The notes under the pieces are model-generated. The model had not been told where the DNA came from. It ran no database searches and saw only the letters and a list, made by a program, of their open reading frames with translations. Made by a program: the position numbers and the translations under genes. Of a DNA stretch of 64,000 bases, positions 1-10,989 are shown piece by piece; the stretch's first letter is position 1; each line of letters starts with the position of its first letter. Source of the DNA: Trema orientale (lineage: Eukaryota; Streptophyta; Magnoliopsida; Rosales; Cannabaceae); the NCBI GenBank assembly GCA_002914845.1, contig JXTC01000028.1, positions 570,783 through 634,782 on the forward strand, read 5' to 3'.

Positions 1-425
1 TAGTAATTTTACAAAATCATTATTCGAGTCTCTCCCTAATCCCTCCTATTATATATATATATATATAAGATCCAAGGTGATAGGTACTTGTAAACGGTGA
101 AACTGGGGAAGCAGGTTTTAGGTTTTTCAAATTCGGGTTGGAGGAAGATAGAAACCGAGAACCAGCCGCATGATTTACAGGTAGCCTGGGTTAAGCTTTT
201 GTCGGGTTTCGGTCAAGATAGCTCGGATTCAGGATTTTTAGTGTTGGATCTATTGGGTTTAAAAGAAAAGAAAGGAAATTTTTTTGGGTAAAATAGACAA
301 ACACCAGTATTTTTAGTATATTTACATAAATGCATATTTTTTCTGTTGTTAAGAGTTTCACAGCCGTTTTATACGCTTTTTGAAAAAAAGAAAAATGTAT
401 TCCACATATAGGGAGGGCTACAGTA
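1..425. other. no gene recognised (left edge)
   Basis: AT-rich sequence with a short TA microsatellite near 50-67. The open frames here are short and show no motif. The moderately balanced stretch at about 95-250 could be old coding or UTR sequence, but I do not recognise it. Confidence 0.4.
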
Positions 426-575
426 GGGGCGCCCCTACGTAGGGCCGCCCCTACGTAGGGCCACCCTTTATACACCGTTTGATGGGAATCTGTGGGAAAT
501 AACGGGAATCTGTAGAGAATCTGTTTATACACAGATTCCCATCAAACGGTGTATAGACAAAGCCCTACGCGCCCC
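426..575. repeat. GC-rich hairpin element with 26-bp perfect inverted repeat
   Basis: The arms at 469-494 and 530-555 are perfect reverse complements (TATACACCGTTTGATGGGAA...). They enclose a 35-bp loop. Outside them the left flank carries two tandem copies of the self-complementary CCCTACGTAGGG, starting near 432 and 448. The right flank has GCCCTACGCGCCCC, which pairs with GGGGCGC...GTAGGGC on the left. The whole 150 bp could fold into one long hairpin, as a small MITE would. No clear target duplication was found, so the class is unassigned. Confidence 0.6.
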
Positions 576-889
576 TTTACTTATTTTATACATGAAATTT
601 GTACCTGAAAACAAATGTGAAACTGTTAAAATGAAACATCGGTCATTGGTGATACATAAGGATAAAAACGCGTATTTGGACCAAAAGTTAACCAAGAAAA
701 GAAAAACGTTTCAAACCCACAGTATTTTAAGGGACTGTTTTGTATTCTATAGGAATGTTGGGCCATTTTTTGGTCTAATTAATTAGAGAAAACTGCACCA
801 TATGCCCTTTTTTAAGGTTATATAATAATAAATATCTTTTTTTTCATTTTGTTAACTTCTATACCACTGTTTAAGTTGTAATGATTATA

Positions 890-1330
890 GTTTACCATTA
901 TAATTAATTTGATTTACCAACATACTTAATTCATTTATCATAATATATAATTAATTTACCAATACAGACAATTTATTTACTATAATACATAATTAATTTT
1001 CTAATACGTATAAATCATTTATCATATTATACAAACCATTTACTAGTGTATATAATGCATTTACTAAGGTATATAAATTATTTACTATAATATATAATTT
1101 ATTATTCATAGTATATAATTAATTTATCCTTGTATAGAATTCAGTTGTATAATATATAATATATAATTCATTAATCATAGTATATAATTAATTTATCCTT
1201 GTATAGAATTCATTATTATAGTTTATAATTAATATACAAGAACTAGTGTGCACAATTAAATTACAGGTGTATAAAATTGATTTATCATAGTATGTAATTA
1301 ATTTATTATATAGATTTACTATATAGGAGA
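890..1330. repeat. AT-rich diverged tandem repeat
   Basis: Irregular repeats built on TATATAATTAATTTAYYAT, with unit spacing of about 25-35 bp, fill this interval inside the MULE-like element. Units differ by several substitutions each, so this is an old array. Confidence 0.5.
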
Positions 1331-1625
1331 TTGATCAATAATTCAACCAAGGAGCCTCAGAACCAAGAGCAATATTGACTCTGTCAAATTACAATAAAAT
1401 GTAACACAATAAAGCTTTAACCCCTTAAACAAAAAACCATATCGGACTATAATCGATAATCATTCATTACATAATCTTATTTATTTTTCCCATTTTCCCA
1501 CCAATCAAACAAAAAATTCTCTCAACCATATAATTCATAATAAATTATCTCATAATCTCATTCACTTTCCCCCATTCTCTCAACAACTAAACAAGTCCTC
1601 GAAAAAAGGGGGGGAAAAAAAAGAC

Positions 1626-1865
1626 CAACCTTTCTGGTTGTCGTAATCAACGAGAGAATACAACCATTCTAGAGCTGCTTCCCCGCAAAGATCAGCATCA
1701 GCTGGTTCGAAAGAATACCAAAGAATTTGAAATCGAATCAAACACAATCATCAATTGAGTAAATATAATATAAAAAACTACAAAAAAAAAAAATATTGAT
1801 GAATTCTCACCTTCCTTGTCCTGGATCTTGGACTCAACATTATCAATGGTATCCCTAGGTCTTAG
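1626..1865 (-). pseudogene. ubiquitin gene fragment, two exons and an intron
   Basis: Read on the minus strand, 1854-1810 encodes DTIDNVESKIQDKEG, the ubiquitin segment from about residue 21 to 35. A GTGAG donor-like site follows. At about 1721-1680 the reading resumes as G-I-L-S-N-Q-L-M-LIFAGKQL, the degraded form of the GIPPDQQRLIFAGKQL segment, then a decayed stretch matching the DYNIQK region down to about 1626. The interrupted codon is Gly35 (phase 1), so the gap of roughly 90 bp looks like a retained intron and the copy is genomic, not a retrocopy. The intron acceptor is lost (TTG instead of AG) and a stop or frameshift follows KQL. It lies inside a MULE-like element, as expected for a transduplicated host fragment. 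The parent gene class is not determined. Confidence 0.75.
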
Positions 1866-2314
1866 AGTTATATACTAGTGCTTTACCATTTTTTTTTCTC
1901 TATTAATTTACCAAAACTATAGACATCGATACCGTGAAGATGGGTCAAGAACTGAAGAACGGTTCAGATCAGATCTGATTTTGTTGGAGGCGATGACCAA
2001 GATCAAGTAGGGGAACACCTTCCATCGAATGCTCAAGCAGGCGAGCAAGTCCTGCTTCACTCTTTCGCCACCAACAACAATGGCCAGTAGAGGAGATTGA
2101 GGCCATCGATTAAGAAATAGAGGAAAGGTATGACAGGGATGATAATTTTCATTCTAAGTTGTGAACTATGAGGGATATAAAGGGTAAAATTGATATAAGA
2201 AAATATGCCAATAGATTAAAAGGCATTCATGTCCAAAAAAATAAATAAAAAAAAGATACATATTGAAATATGGGACTAAAAAAGGGGCATTTCTATTCAT
2301 TCCCCAATTAACTA

Positions 2315-3215
2315 AGATAGTCTTTTGTTTTGGGCCAAATTCAAGAATACTAAATAGCCTATTTTAAGCCTTTAGCCAATTTTAAGAAGTAGATTTGGAC
2401 GAGAGTGTGATTACTTTTTTACCCAAATGAAATCTTTTACGACTGCCTTTTAGAATGACTTTTTAAGACTAATCATTTCATGTTAATCATTAGTAAATTT
2501 TTATAACCTAATAGTCATAATTAAAAGGGGAAATTAGGTGCAATACGACTTTTTGATTAAAGGTTTGATTTTTACGGTACTATTTTTTGCTTCTTTTGTT
2601 TTCTACGATGTGGATGATAATATACGACTTCACTGTCTTTTGCCCATCGTTTGTTTTTTTCGAAGAATTATGTGCTCCTTTTTATTTTTATTTTCTTTCT
2701 TTTACTTTTGTAAATCTAAATATTAGCTGTTAAAGCTAACACACAGTGTCTTTGTTAGAGTGTCTGAAAGTTGACACTAGACGAGCTCTTAATTTCCTGT
2801 TTTTCTTTTTTTTTTTTAAAAAAAAAAATAGTGTATTTTAAACGTTTTCTCTTTATTTTGCTTTTTTTTCATTTTTTGAATTAACTATTTTAATAATAGA
2901 ATTAAAAAATTTAGAATAGAATTAATCTTTTTCTAAGATAAAGTTATTTTTTTTTTTCTTTTAACTATTTCTACGTGATTTTAGTATTAATTAACCCTTT
3001 AATATTTTTGTTCATTAAAAAGTGTATTTTTTTAACCTTTTTATACTTATTTAGCCTTTTTTATTATTTTCTATTTTTATTTTTGAATTAAGTTTGTAGG
3101 ATAGAATTAAATTTTCAAGAATAGAGTAAAGAATTACTTTTTTTAGGGTAAAATTATTTTTTCTTTTAACTATTTTTATATTGTTCAAGTATTTGTCTCA
3201 TATTCTCTAAAACAA
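2315..3215. other. T-rich low-complexity, no gene
   Basis: Long T and A runs with scattered TTTTTAACC motifs. Similar sequence recurs at about 8100-8640 ahead of a second GGTATC-type array, so this may be part of a dispersed repeat. No coding signal is seen. Confidence 0.4.
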
Positions 3216-3219
3216 ATTA

Positions 3220-4117
3220 TTCAAGAATCAAGATACTAAGCTTTTGGTGTATCTCAGAGTCCTATCTTCTATTAATTATGCTATTATGGGAGAACTTGAA
3301 AAGGTATCTAGAGTTTCTTATTACCAAAATATACACAGTCATCTTACTCGTTACTATAAGTATCTTGCTATGAAATATTCAGTTACTTAAGTATCATACC
3401 TCGTAAATGAAAAAAAAAATATTATCATAAATGTATATCTTTCTGAGCTAAAAACAATTACTATAAGTATCTTACTTAGTTACTGTAGGTATCCTATTTG
3501 AAAAGGTGTTTGGAGTTCCTTATCATCAAAAAAAAAAAAAAAAAATCATACTTATAGTTGCCTTTGGTATCTTACTCAGTTACAATACATATCTGATCCG
3601 GTAAATAATATATTATTATAAATATCCTACCCAGTTAAAAAAACGCCTTAGATATCACACTTGTTCGCCATAGGTACCCTACTCGGTAAACAAAAAAGTA
3701 TTACCATAGGTATCTAACTTGGTTATCTTAAGTATCATAGATTGTTAAAAAAATTATTATAGGCATCCTACCCAGTAAAAAAAAAAATATTATTACCGCA
3801 TGTACCTAATTTGGCTACTATTAGTATCCTACCCAGTTAAAAAAGGGATACCAGGTTAAAAAAAGTTAGGTATCCTAGTCGATTACCATAGGTATCCTAC
3901 ACAATAAAGAAAAAAAAAACCATATATATCCAACTAGGTTCAGAAAAATATTACCATAGGTATCTCAGCCAGTAAATAAAAGAAAATAAATATTATTATA
4001 GATATCTTACCTGGTTACCATAGGTATCTAACTTGAATAAAAAAAAATGGTTACCATAGATATCCTACCTGGTTACTATAGGTATCTTACTCTGTTACTA
4101 TCGGTAACCTACCCAAT

Positions 4118-4179
<62 letters not shown>

Positions 4180-4530
4180 CCATATGTATCCTATCTAGTT
4201 AAAAATAAAAAGAAGTAACCATAATAAGTATACTACACAATTATTGTAAATGTCCTAGGAAATAAAAAAAAAAAAAAAACAATATCGTAGGTATCTTGTT
4301 AGATTGATAAGGTACATATGGTCTCCGATGAAACTGAATGGGCAATTGTACATATTTTATTACAATAAATAAATTTAAAAAGAAAAAAAAAAACAAAAAT
4401 ATAAGATTAGTAGGTATCGTACCAGGTTACCCATGGTATCCCCAAAAAAAAATGGAATTAAATTTGGTTGAATTTTATTTGTTAAAAAAATACTTAGGAA
4501 ATAATTTTATTAAAACTACTTAAAATCTCT
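3220..4530. repeat. diverged array of GGTATCCTAC / GGTTACCATA units
   Basis: Several dozen degenerate units of the type (C/G)GGTTACCATAGGTATCCTAC alternate with A-runs of variable length, giving irregular spacing of about 30-50 bp. A long perfect (TA)n run at about 4125-4178 interrupts it. The units contain the palindrome-like pair GGTTACC and GGTATC. No open frame of interest lies in it. Confidence 0.6.
4125..4178. repeat. (TA)n microsatellite
   Basis: About 50 bp of uninterrupted TA dinucleotides, one of several TA microsatellites in the window (others near 13485, 28606, 28788, 34741, 41342, 46056 and 47579). Confidence 0.9.
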
Positions 4531-5130
4531 TGGAAATCGATATTGAATATGAAAATCTCGTAGAAAGTCCTAAAAATCGTTTCTCTTCCTTCATTCTCAG
4601 TAGCCACCATCCGTGGAACCAATGCCTAAAATTTGTCATTATGGTCCGCCTTTATATTTGCTAAGATAAAAGAATCACGCATATTAACTAAAAACAGTTG
4701 AAAATCTTCACAAATTCTCTTTAAAATAAAATTAAAAAAAAAAAACTTCACAAAGTTTTTTTTAAAAAAAATAATTTGAAGTTACAAACACGTTAATAGG
4801 CGCACGTACATTTTTCCCTTTTTATTTTTATTTATTTGTTTTTGCATGTCAGACTGTGTGTCAGATCTCTTTCCTTTATACATAACATATTTTTTTAATG
4901 TTGTCAGGCCATATTGTAACTTTAGATGCCGTATTTTTATGATTTTAAACCAAAATGTCCGTATTTTTATTAACTTCTCCGTGCGTCCGTATTTTTCAAA
5001 GTTTTTGTATAGAAATCCGTATTTTTCTAGTTTACGACTTCCATTCATAATAAAATAACTAATCCTAAACAAGTCATGGCAGTCCCAAAAATATTAGTTG
5101 GCCCAAAACACCCCTAGCTTCATACACTTC
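4531..5130. other. no gene recognised
   Basis: AT-rich sequence. CCGTATTTTT-type units recur three to four times at about 4928-5030, a short minisatellite-like patch. The overlapping open frames on both strands here have no recognisable motif. Confidence 0.4.
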
Positions 5131-5132
5131 CC

Positions 5133-5494
5133 TTGGGCTACATTTGGTAAAAGGGAAAAAGGAGAGGAAGAAAAGGTAGGAGAGAGTGAAAAAATAGGTT
5201 ATTTGGAAGGAAGAGACAACGGGAGGAAGAAAAATTTGGTAGGGTCCACAAAAACTATATCCCCAAATTGGAGAAAGAATGGGGGTAAAAAAAAAAATAG
5301 TTAACCAAGGAATTTAATTTACTAAACTACTCTTGCATACCAATTTTTAAAATAAACTTTTTTGTCCCACTCTTTACATAATAAACAACTATAAAGAAAA
5401 GATACTTTCCTTTCTATCGTATATATTTTCTATCGTTCATTTTTTTTTTTCTCTTCTCTGATATTTTCTTTTCTCTCTACCAAAGATAGCCTAA
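5133..5494. mobile_element. MITE candidate with GGGCTACATTTGGTA-like ends
   Basis: The left end reads TTGGGCTACATTTGGTA and the reverse complement of the right end reads TTAGGCTATCTTTGGTA. The interior starts with a purine-rich AAGGGAAAAAGGAGAGG and ends pyrimidine-rich, extending the inverted symmetry. No convincing target duplication was found, so the superfamily is open (hAT or PIF/Harbinger). Confidence 0.45.
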
Positions 5495-5861
5495 TTAAAT
5501 GGATGAATATTTAACTAATTATTGTTAGCAAGAAAATCACTTTTTTTATCTTTTTTTTTTGTAACTATTATATTAAGATTCTCATTCAAGTTGAACTTAA
5601 ACTTAATGAAATAAACTATAGAGCTGAAATCTATCTACTTTGGTTTGAACCAAATTTATCTAGTTCATGATGTGGCATTGAGGGTTAGGTCAGTTTTCTA
5701 TGTTCCAATTCTTCCCTTACTTTTATCCTTCGACGAAGAAGTTTTAGGTCAAAATTTAGAGTAATGCAGGTTATATATACTTTTATTAGGTCAAATATAG
5801 ACACATAATACTCGGACTTTCAATATATACTCTATGGTGGGGTTTAGGGTTTCTGATAGCC

Positions 5862-6240
5862 AAAATCCAAAAAATTGAAAAATCCCGGATAGGATAAATT
5901 TCTTGCGATATCACAGATTTATTTAGAAAATATCATTATTTAAAGTTTATTTAGAAAAATACTACTTTTAAAAAAATTATGATAACTACCACTTTTTCTC
6001 TAAAATTAGTATTTTTCAAAGATACTCGAGGTAATCAATCAAGTTATTTTGAGTAATTTCTCAAGTTACTTGAGATAACTAGTCGGATTTCCTCAAGTAA
6101 CTTAATAAGTTACCTCAAGTATCTCATTAATTGATAAAAAATTTTATTTTTCTACATATGTTTGGAAATAATATTTTTCTGAATAGATAAGCAATTTTCG
6201 AAAAAAAAAATCGAAATCAAAATTTGGGATTTCGATTTTT
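5862..6240. repeat. M1-family element, copy 1
   Basis: It starts with the AAATTGAAAAATCCCGGAT motif shared by the other M1 copies, then TTAGAAAAATAC blocks. The central part holds palindromic units such as AAGTTACTTGAGATAACT and AAGTTACCTCAAGTATCT (about 6020-6130). TTTTTCTA blocks return at the far end in inverted orientation. The outer end motif is partly lost. Confidence 0.55.
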
Positions 6241-6406
6241 TTTTAAATCTTATCATATAAAGTCAAATTTTCTCTGTGGTTTATTGACATTATTTACATC
6301 TCTTTAGTATATGTTAAAGCATTCTAACTCTAATGATAGATCAGTTGGATCATCAATTAAGAGGTTGAGATTAGGCCCAATTGTTTTCATAATGGCCTAT
6401 TCTTTT

Positions 6407-6787
6407 GGGCTTTTTACAAAAATCCAGGCCCAAAATATCGAAAATTGAAAAATTCTGGATGAGCTTTTTTTTCTCGAAAAATCCCGGATTGATTTAGGAA
6501 AACATCACTTTTTAAAAGTATTATTAGAAAAATAATAATTTTCAAAAATATTTAGAAAAATACTATTTTTCTCAAAATTGGTATTTTTCAATGGTACTCG
6601 AGATAACTAGTTAGATTACTTAGAGTAACCAATTCAATTACTTGAAATAACTGTTTAAGTTACCTCAGGTAACTCGACTAACTACCTAAAGTATCTCATA
6701 AATTAATAAAAAGTACTATTTTTCTAAATACTTTTAAAACTGGTATTTTTATAAATTTCTTCTATTACCTTTGGGAAAATTAGAATA
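6407..6787. repeat. M1-family element, copy 2
   Basis: It begins GGGCTTTTTACAAAAATCC, then AGGCCCAAAATATCGAAAA and ATTCTGGATGAGCT. It has the same order of blocks as the copy at 10507-10916 read in reverse. The central palindromic GTTACTT/GTAACT units lie at about 6597-6690. The right end seems shortened. No target duplication is visible. Confidence 0.55.
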
Positions 6788-6789
6788 AA

Positions 6790-7610
6790 CACTGTACTTT
6801 ACAAAGTCATAACATATATACGGTCCTTTCTTTTTTCATATATTCTCATAGGGTATTTTTTACAAATATACCACTTTCATTTTCCCTTCAAATTAACACA
6901 TCTCAATCTAATCTTTAGTAGCTTTTAATATCTAATCCCCACTACCATTTGTCGAATCACATGTCTCCTAATCAAATACACTTACCCAATCCACTCCATC
7001 TTCACTACCAAACTTATCTACTATAGCAAGGTCCATTAACGATCACTTTCTGTCTCCGGGTTTCAGGTATTTCTTCCAAAATTTTCTCTCAGGATTGTGA
7101 GGACAAGGATCCCGCAGCTCTAATTTTAATATTTCTGATTTAGGGTTTTGGGTCCAACCATGTTTTGGGTTTGGATGGTGGGATTAGCTCCATCATCTCT
7201 ATACAAGTGCTAGCTTCTATTTATATTGATGGACTAGACCTTCGCGACTCATTTCACATTTCAAAGTGCCTTTATATGTTAAAAAATATGTATATATATA
7301 TGCCTATATCTATATATACTAAAAGACTTTTGCTTTGGATTTCTTATTAAAAGACTGTTGGTCATAGATTTGGACATTTATTGAAAATGGTAACAAATGA
7401 TTCCTTGTTTCAGGTTTTAGTTTCTCAAAAGCCTTTTGATATTATCAAGATTTGTATTCGAAAACTTAATGAAGCTTTCTTTTGAAATTATCTTTTTCTG
7501 TTTTTGGTCACTTTTGATACTTTTTCCTTCTAATGTGTAGTTTCGTGTTATGTTTTCAGATGTAAACTTGCTTGGGGGGAGAAAAGCATTACTAGCTTAT
7601 GATAATTGGT
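6790..7610. other. no gene recognised; possible old gene-derived tract
   Basis: About 7020-7240 is less AT-rich than its neighbours and contains pyrimidine-rich and TTTCAGG-like stretches that resemble a UTR or splice site. I cannot assign it to any gene. The open frame at 7165-7350 ends in TATATA repeats and shows no motif. Confidence 0.3.
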
Positions 7611-7990
7611 ACAAACAATATAGTTACTAGTAACTATTAACTAGTTATAAGTCTTTGTAAGAAGCCATATTTTTTAAAACTGGTAGCTAAATTGGTAATT
7701 GTAAACTAAATTAGTTACTAGTAAACAAAGTAATAATTAGTAACCAAACTGATAGCGGAACCATAAACAAAAAACTGATAACCAAATTAGCAGACCAGAA
7801 ACGTGAAACTAGTAACCAAATTAATAGTGATAACTAGAAATCTGTAACCAATAACTAAATTACTAATAGTAACTAAAAATCCATAACCGAATTGATAGTG
7901 ATAATTAGTAACTAAAAACTAATAACTAAATTAGTAGTGGTAACTAGAAATTAGTAATGAAGATGATAACTAGTCTAGTTATTAACTTTG
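7610..7990. repeat. TAACTAGTAAC-type array, block 1
   Basis: Repeated, diverged units such as AGTAACTAAATTAGTAGTGATAACTAG. The same vocabulary recurs at 9455-10085, near 59960-60350 and near 62920-63250. Confidence 0.55.
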
Positions 7991-8639
7991 TCAAATCTCT
8001 ATGCTTTTTTTTGGAAAAAAAAAAATTGAATCTATTTGTTTTTTTAACAGTAAAATGGAAAAAAAAAAGAAACTTAAAATAAAAAAGCTAAAAAATTTGG
8101 AAAAATTAGACGGTATAGTGTTTGTTAGTTAATCTTTTTTTTTTTTAAAATACGGTGTACGGATTTATTTAGTAGTATCGTACGACTTTGTTTTAAAAAA
8201 ATTTCCTTTTTACGATGTCTGACGTTATTGTTAGGCTTTATTGCGTTTTTTTTTAATTGATAAATTATTGAGCTTTGCGCTCAGCCTTCCTAGTGCATAT
8301 GCACTTGACGCGCTATCAACACATGTTAATGGTGCTATTTTTTTTTTTTTTTTTTAACAGTAAGTTGTTTGTTTTTGCATTTTTCTTTTTATTTTTTCCT
8401 TTTGTATTTGCATTAATCCTTTTAAGATAGATTCGGTTATTTATTTATTTTTTTTAGGATAGATCTTCATTTGTCTTTTATTTAACCCTTTTTAGGACAT
8501 AATTAATCTTTTTAAGGTATATTTTATTTTCATAATTTTCCCTTTTTTTAAAATAAATTTCATTGTATGTGTTTTCAACCTATTTCTTTTTCTCCTAAAT
8601 ATTTATTATTTTATTTTCATTACTTCTTAAGTAAACTTT

Positions 8640-9450
8640 TCCGTATTGGTATCTAGAGTTGAGCATTCGCTATAGCAATTATTTAAAAATAAATAAAACT
8701 TTAAGTATCTTACTATGTCACATATAATATCTGCCATCTACGAGATTATAAATTTGGAGATTCGTAATTAGGAGGAATTAGTTAGGTGCTCTTTATCGTG
8801 AAATTTATCATTAGTATCCTTGTAACTACCATAACTATCACTATAGGATACCAATGGTATCTGCAAATTGAAAATAGTATTCAACGTTCTTTGTTACAAA
8901 ATTTATTATAGGTACCATAAGTTTTCTTGTAGGTACCATAGGCATCTTATAAGAACTTCTATAATTTCAAGGTAAACTGTGGGAAATAAAAAATACCCTA
9001 TAGTTTTCAAAATATGGAATAGGACTTGGAAATTCTTTATTTCCAACAAAATAAGAAAGAAATAAAGATTATTGTAAGTATCTTAATAGGCTACCTATAG
9101 TTTTCGATATGGCTTTTGGTAAATAGGTGAGGAGTAGGGAGTTCTTCATAAAATAAATAAATAAATATACAAAATTTTATCCTAAGTATCCTAGCAATTT
9201 ACCTAAAGTGAATATAAAACAATTAAGAGTGTAACTTAAGTTTTTCATCTTTGGTATCGTAAGGGGTGCTTCTTATTGTAAAATTTACCTTAAGTATCTT
9301 ATAAATACCATAGGTATTACTGTAAGATACCTAAGGTATCCAGAATGGGTGATGGGCATTCTTGTTGCAAAAGTTACAGTATCTTTGTAGGTATTATAGG
9401 TATCACTATAGGATACTTATGGTATCTGCAAATTAAAAGGGGTATTGGAT
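8640..9450. repeat. second GGTATC-type diverged array
   Basis: Units like CACTATAGGATACCTAAGGTATC and TGTAGGTACCATAGGTATC recur with spacing of about 40-100 bp. The block follows T-rich sequence (8100-8640) that resembles 2540-3200. The order T-rich then GGTATC array is therefore present twice in the window. Confidence 0.5.
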
Positions 9451-9454
9451 ATTC

Positions 9455-10085
9455 CTTATTAACTAAAACTAGTAACTAATATGATAACTAGTCTAATTAC
9501 TAATTTTGATACTACTCTAGTAATCCGTAACTAAATTAGTAATAGTAAGTAGATTGGTTATTAGTAACTGATAATCAAAGTATCGAGTAATTAAATTAGT
9601 TAGTGGTAACCAATCTGTCACAATACTGGAAGCTAGTAACTATTAATTAATCTGACATTAACCATTAAGAACATAGGTAAAATGGGAAAATAAAAAAAAA
9701 AAAAGGAAAAAAGAATATAAATCTCTATATTTTTTTAATGGTGAAATGGAAAAAAGAAATTTAAAAATAAAAAAGGAAAAAAATTTTGGTAAGTAGGGGT
9801 AACCAAAATCCCGTAGTTGAATTAGTAGTGATAACCAGTAACCAGAAACTATTAACTAAATTAGCAGTGATAGCTAGAAACTAGTAATCAATATGATAAC
9901 TAGTCTACTTACCAATCCTGATAATACTCTAGTAATCCATAACTAAATTGGTAAGTAGTAAATAGATTGGTTATTAGTAACTGACAACTAAAGTATCAAG
10001 TAACTAATTGGTTAGTTGTAATCAATCTATCACAATACTGGATGCCAGTAACCATTAATTAATCTGATATTAACCATTAAAAACA
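9455..10085. repeat. TAACTAGTAAC-type array, block 2
   Basis: Contains two clearly related sub-blocks of about 200-220 bp (about 9480-9680 and 9890-10100). Both read AGTAACTAATATGATAACTAGTC, then GTAATCC(G/A)TAACTAAATT, then CACAATACTGGA, then AACCATTAA, and each is followed by an A-rich run. This indicates a segmental tandem duplication inside the array. Confidence 0.55.
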
Positions 10086-10495
10086 TAAGTGAAATAGAAA
10101 ACGAAAAAAAAAGAAAAGAAAAAAGGGAAAAAGAATTTAAATCTCTTTAAAAAAATTTTAAAAAAAAGGGTTAGTTATTAGGAAATAGAACTTGGGTTGG
10201 ATTTGTGGATGGTAAATGAAGCCCCACTACTAAACTATAAAGATTGTCGTTAGTGTTCCAAACCTTTTTAGAATAAAAACGCGCTATTAAAAAGATGACT
10301 TTATTTACAACAATACTACCACATCTTTTATTCTAAATTTTTTTCAAAAGATACCAACTCTATGCGGTACGGAAAGTAGTTCTTTTCCCATGTACTGTAT
10401 CTAGCTAATATTTTTTATTTTTGACGGTAAACCTGAAGAATACCCATTCCTTTTTGCTAGGAATAGTGGGCCTATGTTACTACTCCTTGTATGCA

Positions 10496-10929
10496 TAAAA
10501 AATTGAGGGTAATTTTTCCAAAAAAAAATTAAAAGTCTAAAATTTGAAATTGTTTAAAAATCCCTTATTTAAATTAGAAAAATAACACTTACCAGTATTT
10601 AGAAAAATACTACTTTTTATAAATTGATAAGATACTTGAAGTAACTAATCAAGTTACTTCAGGTAACTTGACCGGTTATCTTAAGTAACTAGATTGATTA
10701 CTCCAAGTAACCTAACTAGTTACCTCGAAGACTATTGAAAAATACCAATTTTGAAGAAAAATAGTATTTTTCTAAATATTTATTAAAAATATTATTTTTC
10801 TAGACAAACTTTTAAAGTGATATTTTTCTAAATCAATCTCGGACTTTTCAAAAATTTAGCCCATCCGGGGATTTTCAATTTTTAGTATTTTGGGCTTGGA
10901 ATTTTGTAATAAGCCCTAAAAAAATTGGA
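10496..10929. mobile_element. M1-family MULE-type MITE, copy 3 (best preserved)
   Basis: The body is 10507-10916. It begins GGGTAATTTTTCC and ends TTTTGTAATAAGCCC. The outer 80-100 bp form an imperfect inverted repeat containing AAAATCCC / GGGGATTTTCA and TTAGAAAAATA blocks. The flanks TAAAAAATTGA (10496-10506) and TAAAAAAATTGGA (10917-10929) look like a target duplication of about 10 bp blurred by slippage in the A-run, which suits a Mutator-like element. The centre (10620-10740) holds five to six GTAACT/AGTTAC palindromic units of about 20 bp. Confidence 0.6.
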
Positions 10930-10989
10930 TTGTTTCTTGCGGCTGGTTAAAGACGAACTAGATGAGCATAAAATAGAGGAATTTTGATT

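Larger units (their letters stand above)
777..2314. mobile_element. MULE-like element carrying a ubiquitin gene fragment (Pack-MULE candidate)
   Basis: The element body is 786-2305. The first 70 bp or so and the reverse complement of the last 70 bp align as an imperfect terminal inverted repeat: both begin G(A/G)G(A/G)AA, reach ATGCCC(C)TTTTTTA, and end in TATCTTTTTTTT. The ends are flanked by a 9-bp near-perfect target duplication, AATTAATTA at 777-785 and AATTAACTA at 2306-2314, a length typical of Mutator-like elements. Inside are an AT-rich array of TATATAATTAATTTAT-type units (about 890-1330), a minus-strand ubiquitin fragment with an intron, and a more balanced stretch at 1920-2130 of unknown origin. 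No transposase is present, so the element is non-autonomous. Confidence 0.6.

Noticed and set aside
1626-1865. Processed ubiquitin retrocopy
   Set aside because: Rejected because an intron-sized gap with a GTGAG donor interrupts Gly35 in the correct phase; a retrocopy would lack it.
3220-4530. CRISPR-like array
   Set aside because: Units are diverged, spacing is irregular, spacers are A-runs, and the genome is a plant; it is a decayed repeat array.
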